A stretch of 64,000 nucleotides of DNA, taken from positions 20,001-84,000 of the forward strand of contig JADJZY010000016.1 in NCBI GenBank assembly GCA_016715505.1. Reading direction: 5' to 3'. Below the pieces are notes generated by a model. It was not told the origin of the DNA. It worked only from the letters and a program-made list of their open reading frames with translations, and made no database searches. The stretch's first letter is position 1, and every line of letters starts with the position of its first letter. Positions 1-10,806 of the stretch are shown here, one piece after another. A program made the translations under genes and the position numbers. The DNA comes from Bacteroidota bacterium (GTDB lineage: Bacteria; Bacteroidota; Bacteroidia; Chitinophagales; Chitinophagaceae).

Positions 1-1314
<1,314 letters not shown>

Positions 1315-1428
1315 TACTTTTTTTCTTATACATTTCGATCCAATATGTTAATCTTATTGCGTTTGTTTCCATAACAACGATTTCTTTACCTTGGGTGAAC
1401 ACAGGTAGTAATCAGGAAGCAAACTTAC

Positions 1429-1542
1429 CTTATGGTGGTTTTACCGAGGGTGTTCACCTCTTCCCATTCCGAACAGAGCAGTTAAGCCCCTCATGGCCGA
1501 TGGTACTTGGACACAATCCTGGGAGAGTAGGTAGCCGCCGTC
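1429..1542 (+). rRNA. 5S ribosomal RNA
   Basis: About 114 nt with the conserved 5S core 'cccattccgaacagagcag' (1463-1481) and 'gggagagtagg' (1521-1531). The 5' segment 'tatggtggtt' and 3' 'gccgccgtctta' form the closing helix I. It lies about 115 bp after the 23S gene and is followed at once by a terminator, so this is the end of an rRNA operon transcribed on the plus strand. The exact ends are estimated from helix I to within a few bases. Confidence 0.95.
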
Positions 1543-1548
1543 TTATTG

Positions 1549-1579
1549 ATCCCGCTAATTTTTTAGCGGGATTTTTTTT
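1549..1579 (+). terminator. Rho-independent terminator of the rRNA operon
   Basis: Perfect 9-bp stem ATCCCGCTA (1549-1557) / TAGCGGGAT (1564-1572) with a short T-rich loop, followed by a run of Ts. Directly follows 5S rRNA. Confidence 0.9.
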
Positions 1580-1708
1580 GCCCCAAAATTTTTTCAAAAG
1601 GGTTTCTATTTATTTTCCTTCATTCACTTCAATTAAAATTGTTTGTTTTAATGCAGTGCTTTTGCTTTATAATTAATCCTTAGATAGATATGAAAAATCG
1701 ATCTTCTA

Positions 1709-2850
1709 TTATTTTGCCGTTCTAACTTGTGCTATTCTTACCCTAAAATGATCATTTTCTGCAATCCCATAGGCATCGAATATAATTCTTCTCCCAGGTT
1801 TAAATATCTCTTCAAATAAATTGGAATTGGCCGTCACCCGACTTTCGCAATAATATGCTTCAAATTCTGATCTTTCTCCCAGAGTTAATCCAATGGCATT
1901 CGTTAATGAATCCCCTAGTCCCGTTATCTGGATGAGTATCGTTGCCTTTTTTTGATATTCCGGATTGATTTGTTCATTGTTATCGTCTTTTTTTGACAAA
2001 ACAATTCCCTCTATTTCTAATGTTTTTAATAGTTGATTGTCATCATGTTCCGGAACCCAAGGGCCGAAATCATCACCACACATCTGAATGTCCCACATTT
2101 TATCCTTAGGAAGTTCTTTGTAAACATGCTGATCATGCGGTGGCGGCGGACTAGCCTGCTCCAGGGATAACTCTGAGGTCTTTAACCAACTTTTTGTATC
2201 GCTTCCAATCGTCTCGATTTCGAAGGATGTGTTTTCGTGTCAACCCGATTAGAGATTAATTTCGACCGTACGGCCAATTGGACCTGACTGGAATCTGCAC
2301 CCATCTTGTATAAAATGGCCGCCGCGAATCGATCTGCCTCCAATTCTGCTTCCATACTATTGATGGAATGTAAATTGAATGACAGATGATGTCCAATTTC
2401 ATGGGCAATGATAAAAACGGATGACCAATAACTATCGGATTCCCGGTCAATTCGGGAAAATAAATCTTTATTGTAAATGATGAGGCGCTCATTTTGGTAC
2501 TGTGTGGCTAAAGCATTGCTAACATCACCCCGGTAAATACTAAAATTGGCAGGTAAGCCGGTGTATGACATGATACTTTGCACCAGTTCTGTTTCACGGG
2601 GATTGGCTGTTTCTAATAAAATATTTAATGCCATTTCTGTAGAATCCACATCGTCGAAATAACAAGCCCGGTTCTTTGAAATCAATCGACCGGTTTGGAG
2701 ACCTTTTGGAATCAGAAATGTATCTCCATTTCGTGTAATTTTTATGGATGAAGAAACTTCTGGCTTGGGCGTTTGATTTCCACAATAAGTAAAAGGGATA
2801 CTAATCATAGAAACAAGAATATACCTTTTAACCACGTAAAATTTGTTCAT
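1709..2850 (-). CDS. M48-like zinc metalloprotease with C-terminal extension (frame interrupted)
   Basis: Probable exported zinc endopeptidase. The first 222 residues have an N-terminal hydrophobic signal and the gluzincin motif HEIGHH followed by EADRFA, which supplies the third zinc ligand as in M48/Ste24-type peptidases. As read, the frame stops at 2182 after '...RRLEAIQKVG'. Adding one base to the 5-base run at 2191-2195 continues it as '...AIQKSWLKTSELS' into the next open frame, which otherwise lacks a start and ends at 1709. The ending 'HPS..RRLEAI..W' is what M48 proteins usually show, so I call one gene of about 380 residues. The last 160 residues match no family I recognise. It lies 2 bp downstream of the astacin-like gene and is probably cotranscribed. 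A real frameshift is possible but less likely. Confidence 0.8.
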
Positions 2851-2852
2851 AG

Positions 2853-3662
2853 CTATTTGGGATAGATTAACTGAATAAACTCTTTATCATTTTTCGACAA
2901 TTGACTATTCCAGGATGTACTGAACCCATCCGTGGTAAATTCCCGAGCCACCGCATATAACATAATGGATTGTGGATCAAATTCACTTGCCATCAATTGT
3001 TCATGTTCAAAACGCGTAAAAAAATTGGTGTCTACTTTCTCTTTACTCCAATTTTGAGTGACTTTATAATAATGATACACCTTTGCCTTGTTCCAATGGA
3101 TCGGATTATTTTGTGGGTTCTGATGTTCATGGATTAAACCAAGGGCATGCCCAAATTCATGTAAAACATATTGACGAAGTTCTTCATCCGAAACTGTTTT
3201 ATTCACCAAATCAAATCCCATAGATGGTTGTTTTAATTTCGATTGGGTACCAATATATGACCAATATCCTTTGGTGTTACAAGTTATTGTTATATCAGCC
3301 GCTTCAGTTGTACTAAAATTGAATTGAATGCCACAATAGTTTTCCCACTCTTTCGCATATTCAATAATTTTTTGCTGAATGTCAGGGGATCCATCCAAAA
3401 ATTGAACGTTCAATATTTTTTTTGCTTCAGGCCAAAAATATCTTTTAATTGCTCCCATCGGACGCGAAGCATCTAGCCCTTTCCCATAGTTATTTTCCGG
3501 AATGAGGGTACATACCGGAAGATGTACATCCACCATTGTTTGAGAAACAGAATCTTCGGATTGTGAAACCGAATCATTTTTTTGAATCACATTCGTTTCC
3601 GTTTGTTTTGTTTCGCAGGAAATGATGGCAAATAAAAAGCCGATTAAATAAATTTTTCTCAT
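2853..3662 (-). CDS. Astacin-like (M12A) zinc metalloprotease lipoprotein
   Basis: 269 residues. The N-terminus is a lipoprotein signal with Cys at residue 16 ('FAIISC'), so the protein is probably anchored in the envelope. A low-complexity Ser/Gln/Val linker follows. The catalytic domain carries HEFGHALGLIHEHQ near residue 168, the extended HExxHxxGxxHE zinc signature of astacins, and a Met-turn 'SIMLYA' about 60 residues on with the Tyr expected as fifth ligand in this family. Substrate unknown. It is the first gene of a two-gene unit with the M48-like protease, an unusual pairing of two unrelated zinc proteases. Confidence 0.88.
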   Translation of the reverse strand: MRKIYLIGFLFAIISCETKQTETNVIQKNDSVSQSEDSVSQTMVDVHLPVCTLIPENNYGKGLDASRPMGAIKRYFWPEAKKILNVQFLDGSPDIQQKIIEYAKEWENYCGIQFNFSTTEAADITITCNTKGYWSYIGTQSKLKQPSMGFDLVNKTVSDEELRQYVLHEFGHALGLIHEHQNPQNNPIHWNKAKVYHYYKVTQNWSKEKVDTNFFTRFEHEQLMASEFDPQSIMLYAVAREFTTDGFSTSWNSQLSKNDKEFIQLIYPK

Positions 3663-3833
3663 GAAGATGGGTTAGGAGTCCGAAGATTTTTTTCAGTCTC
3701 TCAACAAATATAATTAAAATCCGAGCTTATCGTATAGGTATCCTATTCGACTGGGATGAGTATATTTCCATTATTTCGAAATGATTGTTGAAGCTCTTGT
3801 GCTTTTCACCGCACTGCTTACAAAGTATAGATG

Positions 3834-5057
3834 CTATTCAGCTATAGGTACATGCAACAAACAACCATCACCGTAACTCAAAAAGCGATATTCATTTTGT
3901 AAGGCATGCGTGTATATTTTTTTCCATTGTAATCCTGTTATGGAAGCAACTAACAAAAGCAGAGTGGAAGCAGGTTGATGAAAGTTGGTGAATATTCCTT
4001 GAATCATTCTGCATTGATAAACCGGCGTGATGAGTATTGCAGTCTGACATACAAGCTGTAGTTGTTTTGCGCTTTTCATTTTATCTATTAAGGCCTGTAA
4101 AGCTTCAATCACTGTATGATTTTGTGGAAGTTCATATGCTTCCCATTGTTGAACCGGCAATTCAGTGATCAACATATCAGGATTCACGATACATTTAACA
4201 CCCATCCAATAAATACTTTCAAGGGTTCTTAAACTCGTAGTTCCAACACAATACACAGGTCTGCCGTCGATAACACTTTTAAGTAAGACATCGATAAAAT
4301 CCAATTGTATTTCCATCCACTCAGCATGCATAGCATGTTCACCAATGGTTTCACTCTTAACAGGTTTAAATGTACCGGCGCCAACATGTAAGGTTAGATA
4401 ATGAATGTCACATCCTTTTTGTTGAATATCAGATAATAACTTTTCAGTAAAATGTAAAGATGCTGTAGGAGCTGCGACGGACCCATCTTCTGAAGCAAAT
4501 ACACTTTGATAACGGGTTTCATCTTGTTTATTTGATGCCCGTTTTAAATAAGGAGGAATGGGCATTTCGCCAATCATTTTCAAAATTTCAGCAAAACTTA
4601 AATGTGCAGGTTCCCATTGAAAAACAATATGTGTTGTATCATCTTTATTTCCCATGATACGTGCAATTATTTTACAATTGCTTGTTTCTAAAGTCAGATA
4701 AGGCTCTTTCCATTTGGCCTTTCTTCCTACTAAACATTTCCATTCAACCTGTCCACATTGCATCATACCCTCATGCGGCGTTTGATGCCCGATTGGTTCA
4801 AGACAAAAAATTTCGATGCGGGCGCCATGTTGATTTTTGAAAATTAAACGAACCGGAACAACCCGTGTATTATTCAGAATCAGCAGGGTGTTTTTCGGTA
4901 AAATTTGGCTGACTTCGTGATAGGTTCTGTCGTCAATGGTATCATTTTCCCATACCAATAATTTACTTTCCGATCGTTCTTCAAGTGGATGTTGTGCAAT
5001 TCGATGTTCGGGTAATTCGTAATGAAAGTCGGCAATTTCGATTTTTCTCGGATCCAT
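3834..5057 (-). CDS. queA: S-adenosylmethionine:tRNA ribosyltransferase-isomerase
   Basis: 407 residues. QueA transfers the ribosyl part of S-adenosylmethionine to 7-aminomethyl-7-deazaguanine at the wobble position of tRNA, giving epoxyqueuosine. Visible family signatures are the N-terminal 'ELPEHRIAQHPLEERS', 'VGAGTFKPV' near residue 226, 'GTTSLRTLES' near 279 and 'FTNFHQPASTLLLLVAS' near 360. It is longer than the E. coli enzyme (about 356), with extra sequence before the C-terminal motif, a length I associate with Bacteroidota QueA. Start is the first ATG before the conserved N-terminus. It is a single gene, with intergenic gaps on both sides. Confidence 0.97.
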   Translation of the reverse strand: MDPRKIEIADFHYELPEHRIAQHPLEERSESKLLVWENDTIDDRTYHEVSQILPKNTLLILNNTRVVPVRLIFKNQHGARIEIFCLEPIGHQTPHEGMMQCGQVEWKCLVGRKAKWKEPYLTLETSNCKIIARIMGNKDDTTHIVFQWEPAHLSFAEILKMIGEMPIPPYLKRASNKQDETRYQSVFASEDGSVAAPTASLHFTEKLLSDIQQKGCDIHYLTLHVGAGTFKPVKSETIGEHAMHAEWMEIQLDFIDVLLKSVIDGRPVYCVGTTSLRTLESIYWMGVKCIVNPDMLITELPVQQWEAYELPQNHTVIEALQALIDKMKSAKQLQLVCQTAILITPVYQCRMIQGIFTNFHQPASTLLLLVASITGLQWKKIYTHALQNEYRFLSYGDGCLLHVPIAE

Positions 5058-5161
5058 ATCTGGCCTGCAAATTAGTCCTAATCTTTTAATTTTAACCCCA
5101 AGTTCAACTACTTATCATGCATTTTCACACTTTGCTATTTTTAAATTGAAACGAAGCAAAT

Positions 5162-6481
5162 TTATTTGAGTTTAAAAGTTTTTACAACGCTCTGATTTTT
5201 TTCAACTTCCGTCCAAACCATATACGTAATATTGTCAAGTGTGCTCACTTGTATATAATCTCCAAAGAACAATGATTCTCCGGGGATTTCAAATGGTTTG
5301 CGGCTGATGATTTGATGTTCGAATTTTTGAGCACCCGGTTGAAGACTGGATAAAATAACCTGAACCCGATGATCTTTGATTTCATAATAAAGGACCCGAT
5401 ACGTGCGACTTTTTTTGTCCCAATCAGCATGAGGCATGATATGATCTGCAGTTTCATCCAAATCAGAAACCCGGATTGCTTTCCAGTTTTTTCCAAGATC
5501 ATGACTTTCATACAGCATAATCTGTTTTTTACCATTTACATCGTGAGCTGTAACAACCCGAATACCAAAATCAAGTGAAACATGAACAAATGGCAATCCA
5601 TTACATCTCATAAAACCAGGAACATCTAAGTTCCAACCATCTGCGATAGAAGCTATGACCTGATCCGTTCCCCAGGTTTTTCCACCATCCGTACTTTTGT
5701 CGAAATACAGACGTCCATATCCCGCCCAAACCATGAACAATGTACCATCCGGCAAATTTCCTAACGTGGCTCCTTCAAGGGTTGAATCTCCATCAAGGCA
5801 ATCTCCTCCTTGATCGTTCACACGAACCGGTGTAGAAAAATGTAGACCGGCATCTGTACTCTTTGAAAATAAAATTTGGCTGGAATCTCCCGGCGCAGAA
5901 CTATTGTACTTATCAAATTGTGTCCAGGAAATATAAATGGATCCTTTGTAAGGGCTATTTATTTCCTCATCAATATGAATCCAGGGTTTATCATGCATTT
6001 TTCCATTCAGGCCAATCGCTGCTCCATCATTCCAGCTAATACCTTGGTCTGTACTTTTTTGAACCACAATACAATCAAACCATTCCGGCCACTTTTTCTC
6101 CGGGTTGCGCGACAAATGCACGAAGTAACATTCGCCATTTAACCCATATTTTAATACCGGATCACCATAAACACCAAAAGAAGATAGTACTTTTTGATGT
6201 TGGAATTTTTTGCCGCCATTTTTTGAGTAAAATAAATGATTGGTATTCGTAGCAATCAATATTTTTAAATGATTTAAAGGATTAATAGCAATACTGGGTT
6301 CATTGCAGTGCCAACTTCTTTTTCCAATTCGTTTTATTCGACTGGTCTTTTGTGATGATGCAGGAAATGCACTCAATACCGAATAAGCGAGGATCAAAAT
6401 AAAAAGAATGCATTTATTGACATTCCTATAATCACTCATATTCAATAAACTTTGAAAAAATTTATTCAACGAAAACATCAC
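5162..6481 (-). CDS. Exported BNR/Asp-box beta-propeller protein (sialidase-like fold)
   Basis: 439 residues with an N-terminal signal sequence ('FILILAYSVLSAFPASSQ'). It contains several Asp-box motifs of the S-x-D/N-x-G-x-x-W/F form: 'SKNGGKKF', 'STDQGISW', 'STDAGLHF', 'STDGGKTW' and 'SHDLGKNW'. These mark the turns of a sialidase-type six-bladed propeller. I do not see the arginine triad of true sialidases clearly enough to claim glycosidase activity, so it may be a binding or structural protein. No T9SS tail is present. The reading frame opens with Met-Met, but the Met at residue 15 (6439) sits better in front of the signal peptide and may be the true start. Confidence 0.8.
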   Translation of the reverse strand: MMFSLNKFFQSLLNMSDYRNVNKCILFILILAYSVLSAFPASSQKTSRIKRIGKRSWHCNEPSIAINPLNHLKILIATNTNHLFYSKNGGKKFQHQKVLSSFGVYGDPVLKYGLNGECYFVHLSRNPEKKWPEWFDCIVVQKSTDQGISWNDGAAIGLNGKMHDKPWIHIDEEINSPYKGSIYISWTQFDKYNSSAPGDSSQILFSKSTDAGLHFSTPVRVNDQGGDCLDGDSTLEGATLGNLPDGTLFMVWAGYGRLYFDKSTDGGKTWGTDQVIASIADGWNLDVPGFMRCNGLPFVHVSLDFGIRVVTAHDVNGKKQIMLYESHDLGKNWKAIRVSDLDETADHIMPHADWDKKSRTYRVLYYEIKDHRVQVILSSLQPGAQKFEHQIISRKPFEIPGESLFFGDYIQVSTLDNITYMVWTEVEKNQSVVKTFKLK

Positions 6482-6528
6482 TCAATAGAACTTGTTATTA
6501 AAAATTTCAAATTCAGTGTAATCATGTA

Positions 6529-7544
6529 TTAGTGATCTTCATCCTTACATAAACCAACAATACGATGAAATACATCATGTAAGTCATTCAATGCCTTGGT
6601 CAAAACGGCATCCGATTGTTCATTTTTACCAATTGGTCCAGCTTTTTACTGTCCTTGCTCAGCTGCTTGATTGTTTCGATGATTTCCGAACGATTAAATG
6701 CAGGAGGTATAGGATTTGTTTGCAGGGCTTTTGCTTTTTCAGCCAATTCATGACTCCTTTGTTTTAAGGGTTCCAAGTTTCCTTCCTCACTTGGATGAAA
6801 TGTTTGACTCATCACTTTATGAAATGCCAACAGCGCCGGCCAGTCATCAAATTTTCCTTTTGGCACATTTTTTTCATATTGTAAACTCACTTCATTCCAA
6901 TTGATCACATTCCAGATGGCAGACAAGTAATCAGCTCTTCTATTTTGATATTTTAAATAGTAAGCATGCTCCCAAACATCCATTCCCAAAATTGGGAGTC
7001 CTTTTTCTTCAACAACATCCATGAATGGATTATCCTGATTTGGTGTACTCGATATGAATAGTTGATTATTTTTTCCAATGCTTAACCACACCCATCCAGA
7101 ACCAAATCGTTTGAGAGCTGCTTCATTCATTCGCATTTTTAAACTATCTATTCCACCAAATTGTTGATCCAAAGCCCGTTTAAATCTCTCTGATAATTGT
7201 GTATTGCCTCCTGGTGTAAGAATGCGCCAAAATAAACTATGATTATAATGTCCACCCGCATTGTTCCGAACAGCTTCCGGATACTTAGATATTTGTTTGA
7301 GTAAATCTTCCAGGCTGACTGAAGTGGTTTCGCTATTTTGAAGGGCTTTATTTAAATTGGTTACATAGGCTTGATGATGTTTGCCATGATGAATTTGCAT
7401 GGTTTCAGCATCGATATAAGGCTCTAAAGCATTGAATGCATAGGGTAGAGGGGGGAGTGAGTATGGACTTTGCCCAAATGAAGGATGAAAAGAAAATAAA
7501 ATAAATGTCAGCGCAAATAGGAGTTGTTTTGATTTTTTCATCAT
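6529..7544 (-). CDS. Exported Fe/Mn superoxide dismutase with helical C-terminal extension (frame interrupted)
   Basis: Converts superoxide to hydrogen peroxide and oxygen. A signal peptide ('LLFALTFILFSFHPSFGQ') puts it outside the cytoplasm. The SOD domain follows: 'YPLPPLPYAFNAL'-like start (here S-Y-S-L-P-P), ligand His in 'MQIHHGKHHQAY', 'NHSLFW', and the DxWEH motif 'DVWEHAYYLKYQNRR'. About 100 residues of predicted helix extend past the usual end. As read, the frame stops at 6600. One extra base in the run at 6623-6627 continues it as 'LVKNEQSDAVLTKALNDL' to a stop at 6529, a good helical continuation, giving about 338 residues. Start 7544 is chosen because the Met-Met-Lys-Lys there heads the signal peptide; 7568 is also open. 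Confidence 0.9.
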
Positions 7545-7680
7545 GTAAAATTTTTTCTTAACTGGCATTTAGAGGGTTAAACAAATGAAATGAGAGATTC
7601 TAGATCAAGTGGGATCTATCATTTGTTCGTGGACTAGTCCCGGATTCTTCCTTAAATTCCTCAGGCAAAGATACTTTATT

Positions 7681-8139
7681 TCAACGCGATGTTAGGTCCA
7701 AGTCGGATGAACCCATTAATTTTTCAATCAGGGCAGGTGGAATTGGAATCTTACAACGCTGATCATAATCAAAGCAAACCATACAAGTTCGGGCAAAAGC
7801 GATATCCATGCTTTTCTCCTTCCGCACTGTTGTCAATTTGTAATAAAAATTAAAAGCAAAAGTTTCTATTTCATCTGCGTATAGGGAAGCTTGCAATACA
7901 TCACCATAAAATGCTTCACCCCGATATTGTATCGCACTATCTGCCATGATAAGACCAGCCCCTGCCGCATTCATTTCGGTATAATTAAATTGTTTTAGCC
8001 ATTGTAAACGACATTCGTGCAGAATCGATAAAATAGAATCATTACCGACATGACCACCATAATTGATGTCAGAAATACGAACAGGTATTTGCGCACTAAA
8101 TCCGAAGGTTTTTAGAAATTGGATTCGGGTTCGGTTCAT
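7681..8139 (-). CDS. Acyl-CoA thioesterase, 4-hydroxybenzoyl-CoA thioesterase (hotdog) family
   Basis: 152 residues, single hotdog domain. The segment 'VRISDINYGGHVGND' near residue 21 is the D-x-N-x-x-G-H-V-x-N signature of YbgC/FadM-type thioesterases, with Asp as the likely catalytic residue. It probably hydrolyses acyl-CoA or acyl-ACP thioesters in the cytoplasm; substrate unknown. Its start overlaps the end of rdgB by 4 bp (translational coupling), and it is the last gene of a three-gene minus-strand unit. Confidence 0.88.
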   Translation of the reverse strand: MNRTRIQFLKTFGFSAQIPVRISDINYGGHVGNDSILSILHECRLQWLKQFNYTEMNAAGAGLIMADSAIQYRGEAFYGDVLQASLYADEIETFAFNFYYKLTTVRKEKSMDIAFARTCMVCFDYDQRCKIPIPPALIEKLMGSSDLDLTSR

Positions 8140-8726
8140 TGTTCTGCACTATTTTTTTTCTCTAAAAAAGCAGCAACTTCTTCAAATGCCTTTCTACGAT
8201 GACTGTAGATGTTCTTTTGTTCTAAAGTCATTGTGGCAAATGTTTGGTCACTCCCATTTGGAATAAAAATCGGGTCATATCCAAAACCGGAATCGCCTGA
8301 TCTACTTTCTGTAATATGACCATCACATCTTCCTTCAAAGTATTTTATGCCATGAATGTCGACATAGCAGATAACTGTTCGGAAATAGGCTTTACGATCA
8401 TTCAGATTGTTTAAGTTTTTAAGCAATTTATCCATGTTTGCCAGACTATCACCATGTTCACCGGCATATCGAGCTGATTTTACACCGGGCTCCTCATTCA
8501 GCGCAGGCACAAATAAACCCGTATCTTCTGCAAAACAAGGTAGTCCACGAAACATAAAAACGGTCATGGCCTTGGTCTGCGCATTCTCATGCAAAGTTTC
8601 GTATGGTTCCGGGATATCCTGATGATAAGCAATATCATCGAGGGTTAGATATTCGAATTGCTGGCCCAATATTGAGCCGGCTTCCTTTAGTTTGTGGGCA
8701 TTATGCGTACAAAAAACAAGTTGCAT
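8136..8726 (-). CDS. rdgB: Non-canonical purine NTP pyrophosphatase (RdgB/HAM1)
   Basis: 196 residues. Hydrolyses ITP, dITP and XTP to monophosphates, keeping deaminated purines out of nucleic acids. Family motifs: N-terminal 'VFCTHNAHKLKEA' (T-x-N-x-x-K), 'CFAEDTGLFVPALNEEPGVKSARYAG' split here as FAEDTGL near residue 66 and PGVKSARYAG near 80, and 'SGFGYDPIF' near 145. Length is normal. Two bases separate it from the upstream unknown gene, and it overlaps the downstream thioesterase by 4 bp, so the three are one operon. Confidence 0.96.
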   Translation of the reverse strand: MQLVFCTHNAHKLKEAGSILGQQFEYLTLDDIAYHQDIPEPYETLHENAQTKAMTVFMFRGLPCFAEDTGLFVPALNEEPGVKSARYAGEHGDSLANMDKLLKNLNNLNDRKAYFRTVICYVDIHGIKYFEGRCDGHITESRSGDSGFGYDPIFIPNGSDQTFATMTLEQKNIYSHRRKAFEEVAAFLEKKNSAEQ

Positions 8727-8728
8727 GG

Positions 8729-9184
8729 TTAGATTTTATACAGGGGTTTAAGTCCTTTGGTCCAAAGACTTGACTTTTTGGCCTGGTCATGTAATAATTC
8801 TGTCAACGATTCTCCCAACAACCATTTATTTCCATTAAAACGAAATGGTTTGTCTTTTTCTTTTTTGATATTAAAAACCTCGCTGTTTATTTCCAACCCG
8901 AATACCAGATTATTGGATTTTTGATGGGCACCCAAAGCGGAGAGTAATTGTTCAGTCTTTTGAATGATAATAAAACAATAATCTGCAGGTTCTAATTTAC
9001 ATGCTGCCAACATTTTTTGGAGAAATAATTCAGTTTCCTGATTTAAATCAACAGAAGGCATAAAAACGGCAGTAGGCGCAGTTGGATTTCCACGGAGTTC
9101 CCATCCAGCCTCATTCGAACTTACATTTACATATAAGACTTCATCAAAAATGTTGATAACTGATAAAGTGTCTTCTGTCTCCAT
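8729..9184 (-). CDS. Unrecognised small soluble protein upstream of rdgB
   Basis: 151 residues with no signal peptide or membrane segment. I do not recognise the family. Visible features are a Trp-Glu-Leu-Arg-Gly patch near residue 28, a hydrophobic 'DYCFIIIQK' strand near 68, 'LVFGLEI' near 93, and an acidic/basic C-terminus. The alternating strand/helix impression suggests an alpha/beta fold. It is first in a tight operon with rdgB and the thioesterase, and its start lies close to and divergent from ilvE. It starts at ATG 9184. A nucleotide-related or replication-accessory role would be pure guesswork. Confidence 0.7.
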   Translation of the reverse strand: METEDTLSVINIFDEVLYVNVSSNEAGWELRGNPTAPTAVFMPSVDLNQETELFLQKMLAACKLEPADYCFIIIQKTEQLLSALGAHQKSNNLVFGLEINSEVFNIKKEKDKPFRFNGNKWLLGESLTELLHDQAKKSSLWTKGLKPLYKI

Positions 9185-9251
9185 GGTAAGATTATGGATT
9201 TTTTTTGTTGCTTTGCAAGTTAAGAATTGTTTTCAAATAAAGAGTTGTATC

Positions 9252-10310
9252 ATGAATATTCAAACACTTAAAGTAGAAGAAAGCCGGATTAATGAAGTAG
9301 ATGCTTCAAATATTCAATTTGGTAAGACCTATTCTGACCACATGCTCATTGCAGATTATGTAGATGGTCAATGGCAACCGGCACAGATTGTACCTTATGA
9401 TGATATTAGCATGAGTCCGGCAACAACATTTATCCATTATGGTCAGTCGATTTTTGAAGGGGTTAAAGCCTACAAGAACGCTAGTGGCCATGTAAGTATT
9501 TTCAGACCAGCGGATAACTGGAAACGATTTAATATTTCAGCAGAACGTATGGCGATGCCGCATGTTCCCGAAGAAATTTTTATGGATGGCATGCGACAGT
9601 TGGTGGAATTGGATAAAGATTGGGTGCCCTCTTCCGACGGAAGCTCTTTATATATCAGGCCTTTTATGTTTGCCACCGATGCGTTTATTGGTGTTAAACC
9701 TGCAGATTGTTTCCGTTTCATGATTATTACTTCACCTGCAGGGGCTTATTACAATAAACCCACCCGAATTTACGTACAAAACAAATATGTACGTGCCTTC
9801 CCGGGAGGAATTGGTTTCACCAAAGCAGCTGGAAATTATGGTGCTTGTATGTTGCCAACGGCCGAGATCCGCAAATTGGGATATGATCAGATATTATGGA
9901 CAGATGGATATGAGCACAAATATGTTCAGGAAATTGGTACCATGAATGTCTTTTTTGTTTTAGGAGATAAAATCATTACACCTGATTTGAGCGGAGGGAC
10001 TATTCTGGCAGGTGTTACGCGCGATAGTGTTTTGAAATTACTGAAACAACATGGTTATGTGGTGGAAGAAAGGCCTTTAACGATTGAAGAGATTCGGGAA
10101 AGTTTTTACAAAGGAGAATTAAAAGAAGCTTTTGGTACCGGTACCGCCGCTGTGATTGCACCTATTGCCGAATTATTCTACGATGGACAAACCCTGGATT
10201 TACCTCCGGTTGAACAATGGGAAGTATCCAATTGGTTAAAAAAGGAATTGGCAGATATCCGTTATGGCCGAACTGCAGATACCCACCATTGGATGTATAA
10301 GGTGTGCTAG
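9252..10310 (+). CDS. ilvE: Branched-chain amino acid aminotransferase
   Basis: 352 residues from the ATG at 9252; the frame is open further upstream but that part overlaps the divergent gene and does not look like the family. It transfers the amino group between glutamate and the 2-oxo acids of Leu, Ile and Val, using PLP. Fold-type IV signatures: 'HYGQSIFEGVKAYK' near residue 60, 'LYIRPFMFATD' near 134, the PLP-lysine segment 'GFTKAAGNYGACM' near 190, 'QEIGTMNVFFV' near 222 and 'GTGTAAVIAPI' near 300. Length and motifs match the eukaryote-like type II BCAT common in Bacteroidota. Confidence 0.96.
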   Translation: MNIQTLKVEESRINEVDASNIQFGKTYSDHMLIADYVDGQWQPAQIVPYDDISMSPATTFIHYGQSIFEGVKAYKNASGHVSIFRPADNWKRFNISAERMAMPHVPEEIFMDGMRQLVELDKDWVPSSDGSSLYIRPFMFATDAFIGVKPADCFRFMIITSPAGAYYNKPTRIYVQNKYVRAFPGGIGFTKAAGNYGACMLPTAEIRKLGYDQILWTDGYEHKYVQEIGTMNVFFVLGDKIITPDLSGGTILAGVTRDSVLKLLKQHGYVVEERPLTIEEIRESFYKGELKEAFGTGTAAVIAPIAELFYDGQTLDLPPVEQWEVSNWLKKELADIRYGRTADTHHWMYKVC

Positions 10311-10530
10311 ACGCCAAAATCTTTCGGATTTTAATTGAAAGGAAACTTGTAAGTGGCTTTTTTGACAAGTTTATTTTTCAAATCTCAAACAGGTTTGAAT
10401 GTTGTTTTTTATGTAGATGCATGTTTAATAAAGTGATACCTTTTGCACATGTGCTGGGTCCTTAGTGAGGACTTTATGAAACAGAATCGAAAAAAAATAG
10501 GAAGGAATTTGAAGCACTTAAATATTCATT

Positions 10531-10600
10531 CTCATTTTCCTGCTCATTCTCCTTCTGTTATACACTGAAGAATGAGTATGAGAAAGAGAATCAAAATGAG
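10531..10600 (-). terminator. Imperfect long hairpin downstream of tRNA-Arg, probable terminator
   Basis: Two nested stems: CTCATTTT (10531-10538) with AAAATGAG (10593-10600), and CTCATTCT (10543-10550) with AGAATGAG (10569-10576). It lies 7 bp past the 3' end of tRNA-Arg on the minus strand and also follows ilvE on the plus strand, so it may serve both. The rest of the 10311-10606 gap shows no open frame or other signal. Confidence 0.45.
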
Positions 10601-10606
10601 TTTTTG

Positions 10607-10678
10607 TAGCCCCACCAAGAATCGAACTTGGATCAGAAGTTTAGGAAACTACCGTTTTATCCATTAAACTATAGGGCC
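10607..10678 (-). tRNA. tRNA-Arg (anticodon CCU)
   Basis: Read on the minus strand: acceptor GGCCCTA/TGGGGCT, D arm GTTT-AATGGATA-AAAC, anticodon loop TTCCTAA with anticodon CCT, and T arm CCAAG-TTCGATT-CTTGG. It decodes AGG. The anticodon stem contains one T-T mismatch. CCA is not encoded. A -7-like box TAAATTTG lies just upstream (10696-10703 on the plus strand as its complement). Confidence 0.93.
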
Positions 10679-10806
10679 AATGTTTATTCTGCGCGCAAAT
10701 TTAGCCGAAATCTCATGAATAAATTTGAATTCTATAAAAAATAGAATGGACAATCATTGCACAGTCGACTTGGTCTTATTTCATTGAAGGTGAAACCAAA
10801 CCTCAA

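Noticed and set aside
5876..6142. Plus-strand open frames antiparallel to the BNR protein gene
   Set aside because: Shadow frames of a well-supported minus-strand gene.
9150..9251. Upstream start for ilvE
   Set aside because: It would add a tail overlapping the divergent gene; the family N-terminus begins after ATG 9252.
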